DNA of 64,000 bases from Chryseobacterium sp. IHB B 17019 (GCF_001456155.1 NZ_CP013293.1:3472001-3536000); one strand, 5' to 3'; positions 31,920-41,768 are shown, counted from the stretch's first letter. Made by a program: numbers and translations. The notes: generated by a model not told the origin, from the sequence alone.

Positions 31920-33611
31920 CTATTTTTTAATAGAAACTTCCTTTTTTCCGTGTTGCAAAATTTTCTCCAAGATTCTCAACGTAATAAGATAAGTCGGCTT
32001 CACACCCGTAAGTCCCAAACCTCCCGAAGAAAGCGTACTTCCTGTTTCCAGAGGATTATCCGAAGCATAATACGCATAGCAGACGAACAGATCCGGTGCA
32101 ATATGATGCCTGATTTTAGACGCCACCTGAATGGCTTTTTGATAATGAGCTCCTTCCATTTCAAGACCGATTGCCTTCCATGAAGTATTCATAAAATAAG
32201 AAAGAATATCCCTGTTTTGAAGTGAAGTTCCTAAAACGGTAATCATCGGACCTTCAAAAGCCTGCAATTCATCATCAATAAAATCATCCAGTTTTAAGGC
32301 ATTTTCAAAAGGATAATTATCTGCCGTTCCTTCAAAAATATGGGCGGTCGGGATCATGATATCTCCTTTTCCACCGGCAAGAATTCCCGCTTTCCCCATG
32401 ATAGAAACAGATTTTACCTTCATCATATACACCTCTTCTTTCTGCTCGAAAGGCCTCAACAATTCATCCATTACCTCAAAAGCCTGCTCGCCGAAAGCAT
32501 AATCGAAAACCATGATCACATCGTCTCCACCGTATTTTATGTGTCCGAAAGGAGTATTCTTAAGATTTGTTTTGCTTAAATCAATAATCTGAACATCAAT
32601 ATTACTTCCGCTCTTGTCATTAATATAGATCAAACCTTCTTCCAAAGCATATTTTGAAACCTTGTCGCGAAGTTCTTTTTTATCAGAAATATCTCCGTAT
32701 AATTTGTAATCAACTTCTTTAGGGTCTTTTTTCTTTAAAGCATCGTTTGCATACAGCATATTTTTCACCGAGTGCATGTTGGCAGAAATGATATGCAGCG
32801 GACGCATGTGAAGATCGTTTTCAAACAAAACTTCTTTCACTTTGTTGGCCCATTTTTCACCAAAATAATGATGTCCTACCCTTTCCTTTAATATCGCACT
32901 GAAATGAATTTCCCTTTCTCTCGTCTGTTTTGCATCCTCCAGGCTTACTTTTCCTAAGTTGTAGATGATTTTAAATAAACGGTCCGGATTGCTGTCATCC
33001 CCGAAAGTATTGTAAGCATTTAATGTCTCATCAAAAGTTCTTCCTATTAAAGAAGATAAATGAATAAGAGCAACCTCTTTTTCTCTTCTGCTGAATTTTT
33101 TTTCGCCTTTTACTACTTCTTCAATAATTTTAAAAGCGCGTGTCGGTTTCCAGTTTTCATCCTGAATGAAGGCCAGATTTCTAATTTTATCCGCTTCTAT
33201 AAATAAAAATGTAAGGTGAGTAAGAATATCATAGATTTCCGAACGTCCTAGAAGAACTTCAATGTTCATCTGATGCTCATCGATTCTGTAGCAGTTTCTT
33301 CGTCTTTTTTTAGGTACTATTGGCTCGAAACTTCCTTTATCAAAACCTTCATCTGATGTAAGATGAATAAAAGCGCATTCTTCAATCCCTTCCGGAAGCC
33401 TGTCCAGAACGTACATCAAACCATCCAATTCCAATTTGCTCGGAATATTCATGCTTCCGTAAATTTCCGGATTAATGGTCTTCAACAAACTTCTGATACT
33501 CTCTCCTGAAACACCGGCGGGTTTAAAAAAACCTCTGTAAAAGAGGTGTCTCATAGAAATATACAATCTTTCAATTGCTTCCGTTGTTTCTCTTGCTCTA
33601 GAATTTGTCAT
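31920..33611 (-). CDS. Nucleoside-phosphorylase-fold protein (AMP nucleosidase-like, DUF6909 type)
   Basis: The protein has 563 residues. The C-terminal 230 resemble the nucleoside phosphorylase/AMP nucleosidase fold: GKGDIMIPTAHIFEG and above all SWKAIGLEMEGAHYQKAI, where EMEG is the ribose-binding signature. The N-terminal half is a family-specific helical domain (RARETTEAIERLYISMRHLF). Family members in Flavobacteriia are of unknown function; nucleotide or nucleoside hydrolysis is plausible. I chose the ATG at 33611 rather than a longer frame from 33650, which would overlap a TATATTTG promoter box. Confidence 0.7.
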   Translation of the reverse strand: MTNSRARETTEAIERLYISMRHLFYRGFFKPAGVSGESIRSLLKTINPEIYGSMNIPSKLELDGLMYVLDRLPEGIEECAFIHLTSDEGFDKGSFEPIVPKKRRRNCYRIDEHQMNIEVLLGRSEIYDILTHLTFLFIEADKIRNLAFIQDENWKPTRAFKIIEEVVKGEKKFSRREKEVALIHLSSLIGRTFDETLNAYNTFGDDSNPDRLFKIIYNLGKVSLEDAKQTREREIHFSAILKERVGHHYFGEKWANKVKEVLFENDLHMRPLHIISANMHSVKNMLYANDALKKKDPKEVDYKLYGDISDKKELRDKVSKYALEEGLIYINDKSGSNIDVQIIDLSKTNLKNTPFGHIKYGGDDVIMVFDYAFGEQAFEVMDELLRPFEQKEEVYMMKVKSVSIMGKAGILAGGKGDIMIPTAHIFEGTADNYPFENALKLDDFIDDELQAFEGPMITVLGTSLQNRDILSYFMNTSWKAIGLEMEGAHYQKAIQVASKIRHHIAPDLFVCYAYYASDNPLETGSTLSSGGLGLTGVKPTYLITLRILEKILQHGKKEVSIKK

Positions 33612-33861
33612 AAAATAAATTTCACACAAATATACAAAATCTCCCTGCAACTTATTTTAAGTAACTTTTAATAAATGGTTTAACGTAATATTTATATATG
33701 TTATTAGTAATTGTAAGCGATCTTAATATGTAGTATCGGGTTTTAAACTTTATAATGGCTTTACCCCTTTTCAAAAACCAAATCACTGTTTAAAATTTAT
33801 TTAAAATTAAAATTACCCCTTAAAATTTTAGGGTGAAAATATTTTCAATTCATTTTTTTTG

Positions 33862-33869
33862 TAAATTTG
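33862..33869 (+). promoter_or_regulatory. glnN promoter -7 box
   Basis: TAAATTTG matches TAnnTTTG, 22 nt upstream of the glnN start, the same distance as for glyQS. Confidence 0.6.
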
Positions 33870-33891
33870 CCCTGTAAAAATTAACCTTATT

Positions 33892-36087
33892 ATGTCAACT
33901 TTAAGATTCAAAGCGTTAGAAACCCTACCATTCAAGGACTTTAGAAAAGATAATTCTGTTGAAGTCCCTGCAAAATTGTCAGAATTATTCTGTCAGAATG
34001 TTTTCTCAGAAGAGACAATGAGAGAATATTTAACAAAAGAAGCATTCCAATCTATTTTGGATGCGATGAAAAAAGGAACTAAAATCCAAAGACACATTGC
34101 AGACCAGGTAGCTGTAGCTATGAAAGACTGGGCAATGAGCAAAGGAGTAACTCACTACACGCACTGGTTTCAGCCTTTGACAGGAAGTACTGCAGAAAAG
34201 CACGATTCTTTCTTCACCCCAATTGAAGGAGGTAGAGCAATCGAAAGATTCAGCGGAAACTTATTGATTCAGCAGGAGCCGGATGCATCTTCTTTCCCGA
34301 ACGGTGGTATCAGAAACACTTTCGAAGCCAGAGGTTATACCGCTTGGGATCCTACTTCTCCAGCTTTCATTATGGGAACTACATTATGTATCCCTTCTAT
34401 TTTCATCTCTTATACAGGAGAAACTTTAGATTATAAAGCACCTCTTTTAAGAGCGTTGAACGCTGTAGACGAAGCTGCAACCAACGTAATGCAGTATTTT
34501 GACAAAAATGTAACAAAAGTAACTCCAACTTTAGGTTGGGAACAAGAATATTTCCTGGTTGATTCAGCATTGTATCAATCTCGTCCGGATTTAGTTTTAA
34601 CAGGTAAAACTTTATTGGGACACTCTCCGGCAAAAGGACAGCAATTAGATGACCATTATTTCGGTTCAATTCCTACAAGAGTAATGAACTTCATGAAGGA
34701 ATTGGAAATCGAATGTATGAAATTGGGTATTCCTGTAACAACTAGACACAATGAGGTTGCTCCAAACCAATTCGAGCTTGCTCCAATGTTTGAGGAAGTA
34801 AACGTTGCCGTAGACCACAACTCTTTGTTGATGGATATCATGGCGAGAATTGCTCACAGACACCACTTCCATATTTTATTCCACGAAAAACCATTCGCAG
34901 GAGTAAACGGAAGCGGAAAGCACAACAACTGGTCTTTAGCAACTGACACAGGTGAAAACTTGTTAAGCCCTGGAAAAAATCCTAAGAAAAACTTACAGTT
35001 CTTAACGTTCTTCGTGAATACAATTAAAGCGGTTCACGAATATGCGGATCTTTTAAGAGCAAGCATTGCATCAGCAAGCAACGATCACAGATTGGGCGCA
35101 AACGAAGCTCCGCCGGCAATTATTTCTGTATTTATTGGGAGCCAGTTGTTCAGAGTATTGGAAGAGCTTGAAAAAGTAACGGAAGGAAAACTTTCACCAG
35201 ACGAAAAAACAGATTTAAAACTAAATGTTGTTGGAAAAATCCCTGAAATCTTGTTAGATAACACTGACAGAAACAGAACTTCTCCATTTGCATTTACAGG
35301 AAATAAATTCGAGATCAGAGCGGTAGGTTCTTCTGCAAACTGTGCAGAATCTATGACGGTAATGAATACAATTGCGGCAAAACAATTAAGCGATTTCAAA
35401 AAAGAAGTTGATGCCTTAATTGAAACAGGTCTTAAGAAAGACGAAGCCATCTTCAACGTATTAAGAGAATACATCAAGCAGTGTAAAAACATTATGTTTG
35501 AAGGTGACGGATATTCTGATGACTGGGCGAAAGAAGCTGAAAAGAGAGGCCTGAATAACTGGAAAACAACTCCTGAAGCATTAAAGCAGGAAATGAATCA
35601 GAAATTCCTTGATCTGTATGAAGAAATAGGAATCTTCAATCATAGAGAGGTTGAGGCTAGAAATGAAATCAAATTAGAAAAATATTCTACTGTGATTGAT
35701 ATTGAAGCAAGAGTTTTAAGTGATATCGCAAGAAACCACATTATTCCTTCTGCTTTAAATTATCAGAACAGATTAATTGAAAATGTAAAAGGTCTTAAAG
35801 AAATTTTCGGAGATAAAGAATTCAAGACATTAGCAAAAGAGCAAATGAGTCTGATCACAAATATTTCTGAAAATGTATCTAAAATCAAGCTAGGTGTTGA
35901 AGACCTGATCAAGGCAAGGGAAGCGGCAAAAGCCGTAACAGACAGCCAAAAACAGGCAGAAGACTACTGTAACAAGGTAAAACCTCTATTTGATATAATC
36001 AGAGATGCTTCTGATGATCTTGAAATGATGGTGGATGATGAGCTTTGGCCAATGACAAAATACAGAGAAATGTTATTTACAAAGTAA
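33892..36087 (+). CDS. glnN: Glutamine synthetase type III
   Basis: This enzyme of 731 residues makes glutamine from glutamate and ammonia with ATP. Length and motifs are those of the large type III form found in Bacteroidota and cyanobacteria: FHEKPFAGVNGSGKHNNWSL carries the ATP-binding His and glutamate-binding loop, and NRTSPFAFTGNKFEIRAVGS the C-terminal active-site Arg and Glu. The single-gene transcript is bounded by its own promoter and a strong terminator. Nitrogen-dependent control is expected but not visible. Confidence 0.96.
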   Translation: MSTLRFKALETLPFKDFRKDNSVEVPAKLSELFCQNVFSEETMREYLTKEAFQSILDAMKKGTKIQRHIADQVAVAMKDWAMSKGVTHYTHWFQPLTGSTAEKHDSFFTPIEGGRAIERFSGNLLIQQEPDASSFPNGGIRNTFEARGYTAWDPTSPAFIMGTTLCIPSIFISYTGETLDYKAPLLRALNAVDEAATNVMQYFDKNVTKVTPTLGWEQEYFLVDSALYQSRPDLVLTGKTLLGHSPAKGQQLDDHYFGSIPTRVMNFMKELEIECMKLGIPVTTRHNEVAPNQFELAPMFEEVNVAVDHNSLLMDIMARIAHRHHFHILFHEKPFAGVNGSGKHNNWSLATDTGENLLSPGKNPKKNLQFLTFFVNTIKAVHEYADLLRASIASASNDHRLGANEAPPAIISVFIGSQLFRVLEELEKVTEGKLSPDEKTDLKLNVVGKIPEILLDNTDRNRTSPFAFTGNKFEIRAVGSSANCAESMTVMNTIAAKQLSDFKKEVDALIETGLKKDEAIFNVLREYIKQCKNIMFEGDGYSDDWAKEAEKRGLNNWKTTPEALKQEMNQKFLDLYEEIGIFNHREVEARNEIKLEKYSTVIDIEARVLSDIARNHIIPSALNYQNRLIENVKGLKEIFGDKEFKTLAKEQMSLITNISENVSKIKLGVEDLIKAREAAKAVTDSQKQAEDYCNKVKPLFDIIRDASDDLEMMVDDELWPMTKYREMLFTK

Positions 36088-36113
36088 CATTTGTAAAGTT
36101 CCATATTAATTAC

Positions 36114-36144
36114 ACTCCCCGGCATTTTTCCGGGGAGTTTTTTT
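36114..36144 (+). terminator. glnN terminator
   Basis: A 9-bp GC-rich stem (ACTCCCCGG, 36114-36122, with 36130-36138) has a 7-nt loop and runs into seven T residues. Confidence 0.92.
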
Positions 36145-36238
36145 GTTTTATTAACAGATATAAAAGTTGGAGTTTTAAAACCTGAAGTACGATTAGTAAA
36201 GGAATTACATTTATTTTGTTAAAAAACCTTAATAAAAA

Positions 36239-36275
36239 AAACCGCACACTCACCGAAAATAGGCGGTTGCGGTTT
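36239..36275. terminator. Orphan terminator-like hairpin
   Basis: Outer arms AAACCGCA (36239-36246) and TGCGGTTT (36268-36275) are flanked by A and T runs. No gene ends here, so it may be a relic or a backup for glnN. Confidence 0.5.
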
Positions 36276-36427
36276 GTTTTTCTTTAACATACTTAGATAA
36301 TATGTTAAAATGTGTTAAAAATAGAACCTGATAATAATCATATCAAAGCCCTTTTGGCTGGAATACATATTTTTGTAATGCTTTTGAAAAATAATATTCC
36401 ATTTTTAACACGGATAATCAAATATAT

Positions 36428-37141
36428 ATGAAGAAAAGAGTTTTGTTTTATTTAGTTGCTTTCGTTTCTACAGTATCGTTACAATCGTGTGTTACAAATT
36501 ACGTAGTTTCAAAACCAGCAACTTACACTAAAGAATACAAAACAGATGCCAAACTAGCTTCTATCGACACAAAGAAAATGGAGCAGGATAAGCAGCAATT
36601 GATCAACTCATTTCTTGCTGAAAAGGCGGCATCTTTAGCTAATGCTAAAAATTCTATTAAAAATTCTGAAATTGCAAAATCAATCAGACACAATAAAACC
36701 ATCGACAATATCCTTACAGAGGCGCAAACTTACCTTGGAACGCCTTACAGATACGGAGGAATGACAAGAAACGGTATCGACTGTTCAGCGTTTGTTCTTT
36801 CAGTTTTCGGGGCAGCAGCAGGGCTTAGCTTACCTAGAGTAGCAGCTTCTCAGGCTCAGGAAGGTGAAAAAATCGAAAAAAGCGAGCTTCAGAAAGGAGA
36901 TTTGATTTTCTTTTCTCATGGCAGAAGAATTTCTCACGTAGGTATTGTAGAAAGCGTAACAGAAGACGGTGAAGTGAAATTCATCCACGCAGCTACTTCA
37001 AGAGGCGTAATGGTTTCTTCACTGAATGATTCTTATTGGGGACCTAGATACAGATTCGGAAAAAGAATTATCAATGAAAACGGAGAAGCTTATAACAATC
37101 TTGCAACGACGACTCCTGCATCAAACGGAACAAGTTTTTAA
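36428..37141 (+). CDS. NlpC/P60 (C40) lipoprotein peptidase
   Basis: This 237-residue lipoprotein (signal ending VSLQSC) carries a C-terminal NlpC/P60 domain (about residues 95-215) that cleaves peptidoglycan stem peptides. The catalytic Cys is in NGIDCSAFV, the His in ISHVGIV, and the third residue is His in KFIHAA. The segment between lipid anchor and domain is a charged helical spacer. Location at the outer-membrane inner face is likely. The gene is monocistronic, with a terminator 25 bp downstream. The role is wall growth or turnover. Confidence 0.9.
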   Translation: MKKRVLFYLVAFVSTVSLQSCVTNYVVSKPATYTKEYKTDAKLASIDTKKMEQDKQQLINSFLAEKAASLANAKNSIKNSEIAKSIRHNKTIDNILTEAQTYLGTPYRYGGMTRNGIDCSAFVLSVFGAAAGLSLPRVAASQAQEGEKIEKSELQKGDLIFFSHGRRISHVGIVESVTEDGEVKFIHAATSRGVMVSSLNDSYWGPRYRFGKRIINENGEAYNNLATTTPASNGTSF

Positions 37142-37166
37142 TTTTAAATAATTGATTTAAATAATG

Positions 37167-37196
37167 AAACCATCAAAATTTTTGATGGTTTTTTTA
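37167..37196 (+). terminator. Terminator of the NlpC/P60 gene
   Basis: AAACCATCAAAA (37167-37178) pairs with 37180-37191, and a run of T residues follows. Confidence 0.8.
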
Positions 37197-37307
37197 TTGC
37201 TCGTTGGTGAGACTCTCGAAACCAACAGCTGTATTTTTAACTACCCCGTCTTTTTGCCTTGCAAAAATCCACCCCTTCAAGGAAGGGGAATATAGCATCG
37301 CTAATAC

Positions 37308-37339
37308 TAGCTTCTAGCTTCTAGCTTCTAGCTTCTAGC
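37308..37339. repeat. Tandem 7-bp repeat, 4.6 copies
   Basis: Four perfect TAGCTTC units plus TAGC lie immediately before the stop codon of the pentapeptide gene. Unit number could vary by slippage. It is outside any reading frame. Confidence 0.75.
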
Positions 37340-37343
37340 AAAA

Positions 37344-37925
37344 TTAACTATTCCTGTCAATTTCAATATCGAATTTATGCAAAAGTCCATAAACTTCGGA
37401 TAGAGAAAATTTAGCCTTTTTAAGCCTGTTCTGAGAAGGTTCTATTGAATAGTTGACTGAAGTCCTGAAATCTGCTTTTTCAAGGTTTGTATTCTCGAAA
37501 ATAGCTCCGGATAAGTCGCATCCGCTAAATATTGCATTTGATAAATCACATTCTGCAAAATCAACTTCTATTAATTTTGAATTTTTAAATAAAGTCTTTT
37601 TAATGGTAGTTTTATAAAAGATAGAATTGTTTAAAGAACAACCATCAAACCTGAACGACATCCCGAATTCATTACAGTCATTAAAATGAAGCCCAAACAT
37701 TTTGCATTCTTTAAAAACCACATCACGAAAAGCCGTTGTAAGAAGTTTTGCCATGCTCATATTGCATCCGATAAATTCACAGTCATTAAAGCTGAAACCG
37801 GAAAGATTTGCATATTCAAAATTGCAGTTCTTGAATATGCAGTTTTCGTATTCGCCTTTTTCTAAAGGTTGTTGGGTGAAGTCTGTGTTTTCGAAAGTTT
37901 GGTCCAGAACGTGTGCTTCTTTCAT
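37344..37925 (-). CDS. Pentapeptide-repeat protein, Qnr/McbG-like
   Basis: The 193-residue protein is built of A(D/N)LxX-type pentapeptides from about residue 15 to 150 (CIFKNCNFEYANLSGFSFND, CDLSNAIFSGCDLSGAIFEN), which form a right-handed beta helix. The final segment (NYSIEPSQNRLKKAKFS, then LSEVYGLLHKFDIEI) matches the dimerising C-terminus of Qnr and McbG proteins, which protect DNA gyrase. A gyrase-protective or quinolone-related role is possible; chromosomal members often have unknown function. Confidence 0.8.
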   Translation of the reverse strand: MKEAHVLDQTFENTDFTQQPLEKGEYENCIFKNCNFEYANLSGFSFNDCEFIGCNMSMAKLLTTAFRDVVFKECKMFGLHFNDCNEFGMSFRFDGCSLNNSIFYKTTIKKTLFKNSKLIEVDFAECDLSNAIFSGCDLSGAIFENTNLEKADFRTSVNYSIEPSQNRLKKAKFSLSEVYGLLHKFDIEIDRNS

Positions 37926-37999
37926 TGGAATTATGATTAATAGAATTTAAAAAAGAATATTATTAAACTTCCAGCTTCCCACCTCGAAACTTCAGCCTA

Positions 38000-39229
38000 T
38001 TACACCAAGCTATTCCTATCCGAATAATTCAGTTTAAAAAAAATAAAAGTCATGATCGAAAAGGCAAGCAGCGAGCTTCCTCCATAGCTAAAGTAAGGCA
38101 GCGGAATACCAACTGTCGGGAAAAGGCCCATTACCATTCCTAAATTGATCGTAAAGTGCATTAATAGGATCGAAGCAAAGCAATATCCGAAAACACGGTT
38201 AAATGCTGATTTCTGCTGTTCTGCGAGATAATAAATCCGGCCGATGAAGACCAAGTAACAGAGAATAAGGACGGCACTTCCAACAAAGCCCCACTCTTCA
38301 CCCACTGTACAAAAAATATAATCGGTTTCCTGCTCAGGAACGAATTTTCCCTGTGTTACGGAACCTTCACGATAACCTTTTCCAAAAAGCCCACCGGAAC
38401 CTATCGCAGTTTTTGAGTATAATAAATTATATCCAGACGTATCTCTGAACGCTTTTTCGCCTTTATATAAAACTTCAATTCTTTCTCTCTGGTGTTTTGG
38501 AAGCTTTTCTAAAATCTTTGGTGATGCAAAAGCTAATCCGCACAATAAAACAACAGAACCAACAATTCCGGAAATAGAAATAATATTCCAGGACATTTTA
38601 TAGTAATTCATAGCAATCCAACCTCCGATAATGAGGACAATGGCTCCAGCTACATAAATTGGATTTATCGCTAAAGAAATCAGGAAAACACCCGCAAAAA
38701 GAAATCCTATCCCGAATAGTAATCCGCTCAATCCCTCACGATACAACGCAATGAAAAAAGCAATGAAAACCAACATTGATCCTACATCCGGAATCATCAA
38801 AACTACTGCCGCCGGAATTCCTACAATGGCAAGTGTAGTATAAAGAGATTTTTTATTACTTAAATTAAATTCTGGCCCGGAAACATAATTGGCAAGCATT
38901 AATGCTGTTCCTATTTTCGCAAATTCCACCGGCTGCATCGTAAAACTCCCAAATTTGTACCAGTTTTTCTGCCCAAGAATTTCTTTACCAAAAGGGAAAA
39001 GCCCGATAAGAAGTAAAACACCGCCAATGTATATAATTGCTGACATGTTTTCGAAGAATTTGCTTCTTCCCACGAAAATTATTAATCCTACAAACAAAGA
39101 AATACAGAAGAAAATCAATTGCTTTTCTCCTAACTTGTGGTCAACACTGTAGATATTTGCAATGGCAAAAATGCAAAGCAGGAAATACAGGCCGAGACCC
39201 AATTTATCTATTCCTTCAGCCCATTTCAT
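38000..39229 (-). CDS. rodA: Rod-shape SEDS glycosyltransferase RodA
   Basis: This 409-residue polytopic membrane protein polymerises glycan strands in the elongasome together with PBP2. It shows the SEDS pattern: about ten membrane segments, the conserved QPVEFAKI, the ETDYIFCTVGEEWGFVGS loop with the catalytic Asp, and the C-terminal GIPLPYFSYGGSSL. Its start codon overlaps the mrdA stop (TAATG on the minus strand), and it is the last gene of the mre operon. Confidence 0.95.
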   Translation of the reverse strand: MKWAEGIDKLGLGLYFLLCIFAIANIYSVDHKLGEKQLIFFCISLFVGLIIFVGRSKFFENMSAIIYIGGVLLLIGLFPFGKEILGQKNWYKFGSFTMQPVEFAKIGTALMLANYVSGPEFNLSNKKSLYTTLAIVGIPAAVVLMIPDVGSMLVFIAFFIALYREGLSGLLFGIGFLFAGVFLISLAINPIYVAGAIVLIIGGWIAMNYYKMSWNIISISGIVGSVVLLCGLAFASPKILEKLPKHQRERIEVLYKGEKAFRDTSGYNLLYSKTAIGSGGLFGKGYREGSVTQGKFVPEQETDYIFCTVGEEWGFVGSAVLILCYLVFIGRIYYLAEQQKSAFNRVFGYCFASILLMHFTINLGMVMGLFPTVGIPLPYFSYGGSSLLAFSIMTFIFFKLNYSDRNSLV

Positions 39230-41265
39230 TACTTTGTTGATTTTGTATTTTTATTATTCTTTGTTTCAATATCTATCTGTTTCTGCAGCTTTGCCTTTTG
39301 TTGCTTAATAAAATCCAAGCTGTCCTGAATCCTTTTTTGCTTTATAGAATCTTCTTTCGGATCTTTATAAAGACCTTTACGCTTCAAATCAGCAATCCAT
39401 TGACGTTTGTATTCAGGCATAAAGCTGGAGGTTGTCATCTTTTTGTAAAGATGTTCACGCTTCAGATCTCCTGTGATATATTTTTCAGCAATTACAGTCG
39501 CTGCAGGACCTGCCCAAGTCGCCCCGAAACCTGCATGCTCCATTACCGCAGCCACAACAATTCTCGGTTTGTCTGCAGGTGCTATCAGCACAAAGATAGA
39601 GTTATCTTTCCCTTGTGGAACCTGTGCTGTACCCGTTTTTGCCAACTGTGTAAAATCATTTGATTTCAAACCATGCGCCGTACCTCTCAAAACTACAGCT
39701 TCCATACCTTTCAGTACCGGTTCAAAATGTTTCGGATCAACAAGTGTTTTATGTTTTGTCTTAAATCTTTTATCAGGATTCGGTTTTCCATCAATGGATT
39801 TTACGATATGTGGAGTGTAATACCAACCTTTATTAGCGATGGCTGCAACATAATTGGCCAATTGAAGCGGAGTAACCAAAACATCTCCCTGCCCCATTCC
39901 GTTGAAGACAGCCCCGGTAGCTAAAGGGTCCCAGTTTTTAGGGTCTTTTTTCGAACCGCTTGCCTTCAGAATAGATTGCATTCTTTTTTCATAGAATTCA
40001 CCGGAAGGAATTCTACCCTTTGCTCCTACCGCAAAGTCGTTGTTCAGAAACTCTCCTACACCAAAGCTACTCATGATTTTCTTCCATTCGTCCACTCCTT
40101 TTGAGGGATTTCCCGGATATTTGTTTATAATCGCTAAATAAGCGTAAGAAAAGTAGCAGTTACTGGAAATCTGAATCGCGGGAATCAAGGGATCTGCTCC
40201 ACCATGCCCTTTAATTCTTAATCCTCTATAATTGAATCCGCCACCACAGGGGAAAATCGTGTTTTCATCCATCACTCCCATCTGCATTGCCGCTAAAGCG
40301 GTTAACAATTTAAAAGTAGACCCCGGAGGGTAAGCTGCCTGAAGCGATCTGTCGAAAGTAGGCTGATTGTCGTAAATAGTATCTTTTGAAAGAGCGTATA
40401 AATTTTTAGATTTATTTGGGCCTGTAAATAAGTTCGGATCAATATCCGGTCCGGTGGCTGCAACAAGAACTTCACCGTTATTCGGGTCTATTGCAACAAT
40501 TGCTCCGTGTTTGTTGACCAACATTTCTTCGGCCATTCTCTGAAGATCGTAATCAATGGTTAAAGTAAGATCTTTTCCGGTAACCACATCCTTATCCAGA
40601 GATCCGTTTTTATAAGAACCTATATTTCGAAGCTTGATGTCTTTTTGAATATACTTCATTCCTTTTATCCCACGAAGTTCTTTTTCATACGACTTTTCAA
40701 CGCCGGTTTTCCCGATGAAATCGCCTGGTAAATAATAGGTTGAGTCTTTTTTAATTTCCCTCTCATTTACTTCACTGGTATATCCCAAAAGGTTTCCGGA
40801 AGTAGAAACTTCATATTGACGCTGAGGTCTCTGAACAATACTGAAAGCAGGATATTTAAATATAATTTCCTGGACTCTCGCAATATCTTCCCTGCTCAAA
40901 TCCTTCATAAAAGTCATCGGGTTCAGCTTGGAATAATATTTTTCTTTTTTAATAAGCTGAATTCTTTTGATAAAATCATCCTTTGTAATTCTCATTAAAC
41001 TACAAAAGCCAAGGGTGTCAAAATCCGGTTTCATCAAAGCCTGAGTGAAAGAAATTTCATAGGCAGGCTGGTTCCCCACGAGGATTTTACCGTTACGATC
41101 AAAAATCACCCCTCTTTGTGGAATTACATATTCAATTTTAATGGAAGTATTCGCTGCATTTAAAGCATAACGATCAGTTAATAACTGCAAATATGCAAGT
41201 CTCGCCACGAAAATCAAGGCGATAATAACGAGAATGGAAAAAATTTTTAAATAACGTGTGTTCAA
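39229..41265 (-). CDS. mrdA: Penicillin-binding protein 2
   Basis: PBP2 (678 residues) is the transpeptidase of the elongasome, cross-linking strands made by RodA. It has one N-terminal membrane helix (IFSILVIIALIFVARLAYLQ), a dimerisation domain and a transpeptidase domain with STFK (in PPGSTFKLL), SSN (in SSNCYF) and KTGT (in LAKTGTAQV). The start codon is TTG and overlaps the mreD stop in TTGA, a translational-coupling arrangement. The C-terminal tail is long, basic and glutamine-rich. Confidence 0.94.
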   Translation of the reverse strand: MNTRYLKIFSILVIIALIFVARLAYLQLLTDRYALNAANTSIKIEYVIPQRGVIFDRNGKILVGNQPAYEISFTQALMKPDFDTLGFCSLMRITKDDFIKRIQLIKKEKYYSKLNPMTFMKDLSREDIARVQEIIFKYPAFSIVQRPQRQYEVSTSGNLLGYTSEVNEREIKKDSTYYLPGDFIGKTGVEKSYEKELRGIKGMKYIQKDIKLRNIGSYKNGSLDKDVVTGKDLTLTIDYDLQRMAEEMLVNKHGAIVAIDPNNGEVLVAATGPDIDPNLFTGPNKSKNLYALSKDTIYDNQPTFDRSLQAAYPPGSTFKLLTALAAMQMGVMDENTIFPCGGGFNYRGLRIKGHGGADPLIPAIQISSNCYFSYAYLAIINKYPGNPSKGVDEWKKIMSSFGVGEFLNNDFAVGAKGRIPSGEFYEKRMQSILKASGSKKDPKNWDPLATGAVFNGMGQGDVLVTPLQLANYVAAIANKGWYYTPHIVKSIDGKPNPDKRFKTKHKTLVDPKHFEPVLKGMEAVVLRGTAHGLKSNDFTQLAKTGTAQVPQGKDNSIFVLIAPADKPRIVVAAVMEHAGFGATWAGPAATVIAEKYITGDLKREHLYKKMTTSSFMPEYKRQWIADLKRKGLYKDPKEDSIKQKRIQDSLDFIKQQKAKLQKQIDIETKNNKNTKSTK

Positions 41266-41768
41266 ACTTTTTGTTTGATTTTAAATATTAATGCATACAT
41301 AACTATAAATATAAACGAAATTATACTCGTTACCAATACATTAAATAATATTTCAAAAAATCTACTAAACTTAAAGAACTCTATATATTGTACTAAAAGC
41401 TGATGTAAAAAGATACTCGAGAATAAAAACAATAAAAACTGCCCCCATTGAAGGGACTGAAAAGAGAAAAAATCTGTGGAAGTATCCGTAGAAGTTCTGA
41501 AAATCAAGGTTCTGAAGTAAGCGATCAGGGTTGTTGCAAAAGCATTGATCCCGCCCTCGTTCAGGAACATATCGATTGATAGTCCTATCAGAAAACTTAA
41601 AGCCAGAAACTGAAATTTATTTCTAAAAAAGGGATAAAACATGACAAATACAGGATACAGCACCGGAGTGTATTTCCCGAAAATAGTGACCCTGTTCAAT
41701 ACAAATATTTGTAATGCAACCAGGAAAATCATGATTAATATGTCGGTAAATAAAGTTCTGCTAATCAT
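41262..41768 (-). CDS. mreD: Rod-shape protein MreD
   Basis: This 168-residue inner-membrane protein has about five hydrophobic segments and fits MreD, which links MreC with the wall synthases. MreD sequences diverge widely, so the call depends on size, topology and position: it overlaps mreC at its start (8 bp) and mrdA at its end (4 bp). Confidence 0.85.
   Translation of the reverse strand: MISRTLFTDILIMIFLVALQIFVLNRVTIFGKYTPVLYPVFVMFYPFFRNKFQFLALSFLIGLSIDMFLNEGGINAFATTLIAYFRTLIFRTSTDTSTDFFSFQSLQWGQFLLFLFSSIFLHQLLVQYIEFFKFSRFFEILFNVLVTSIISFIFIVMYALIFKIKQKV

Larger units (their letters stand above)
36088..36427 (+). other. Gene-free stretch with terminators before the NlpC/P60 gene
   Basis: No gene is visible. 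It holds the glnN terminator (36114-36144), a second hairpin at 36239-36275 with A and T runs on both sides, and the upstream region of the next gene. Confidence 0.55.

Noticed and set aside
37308..37339. CRISPR-like repeats
   Set aside because: The units are 7 bp without spacers, so this is a simple tandem repeat, and no cas genes are near.
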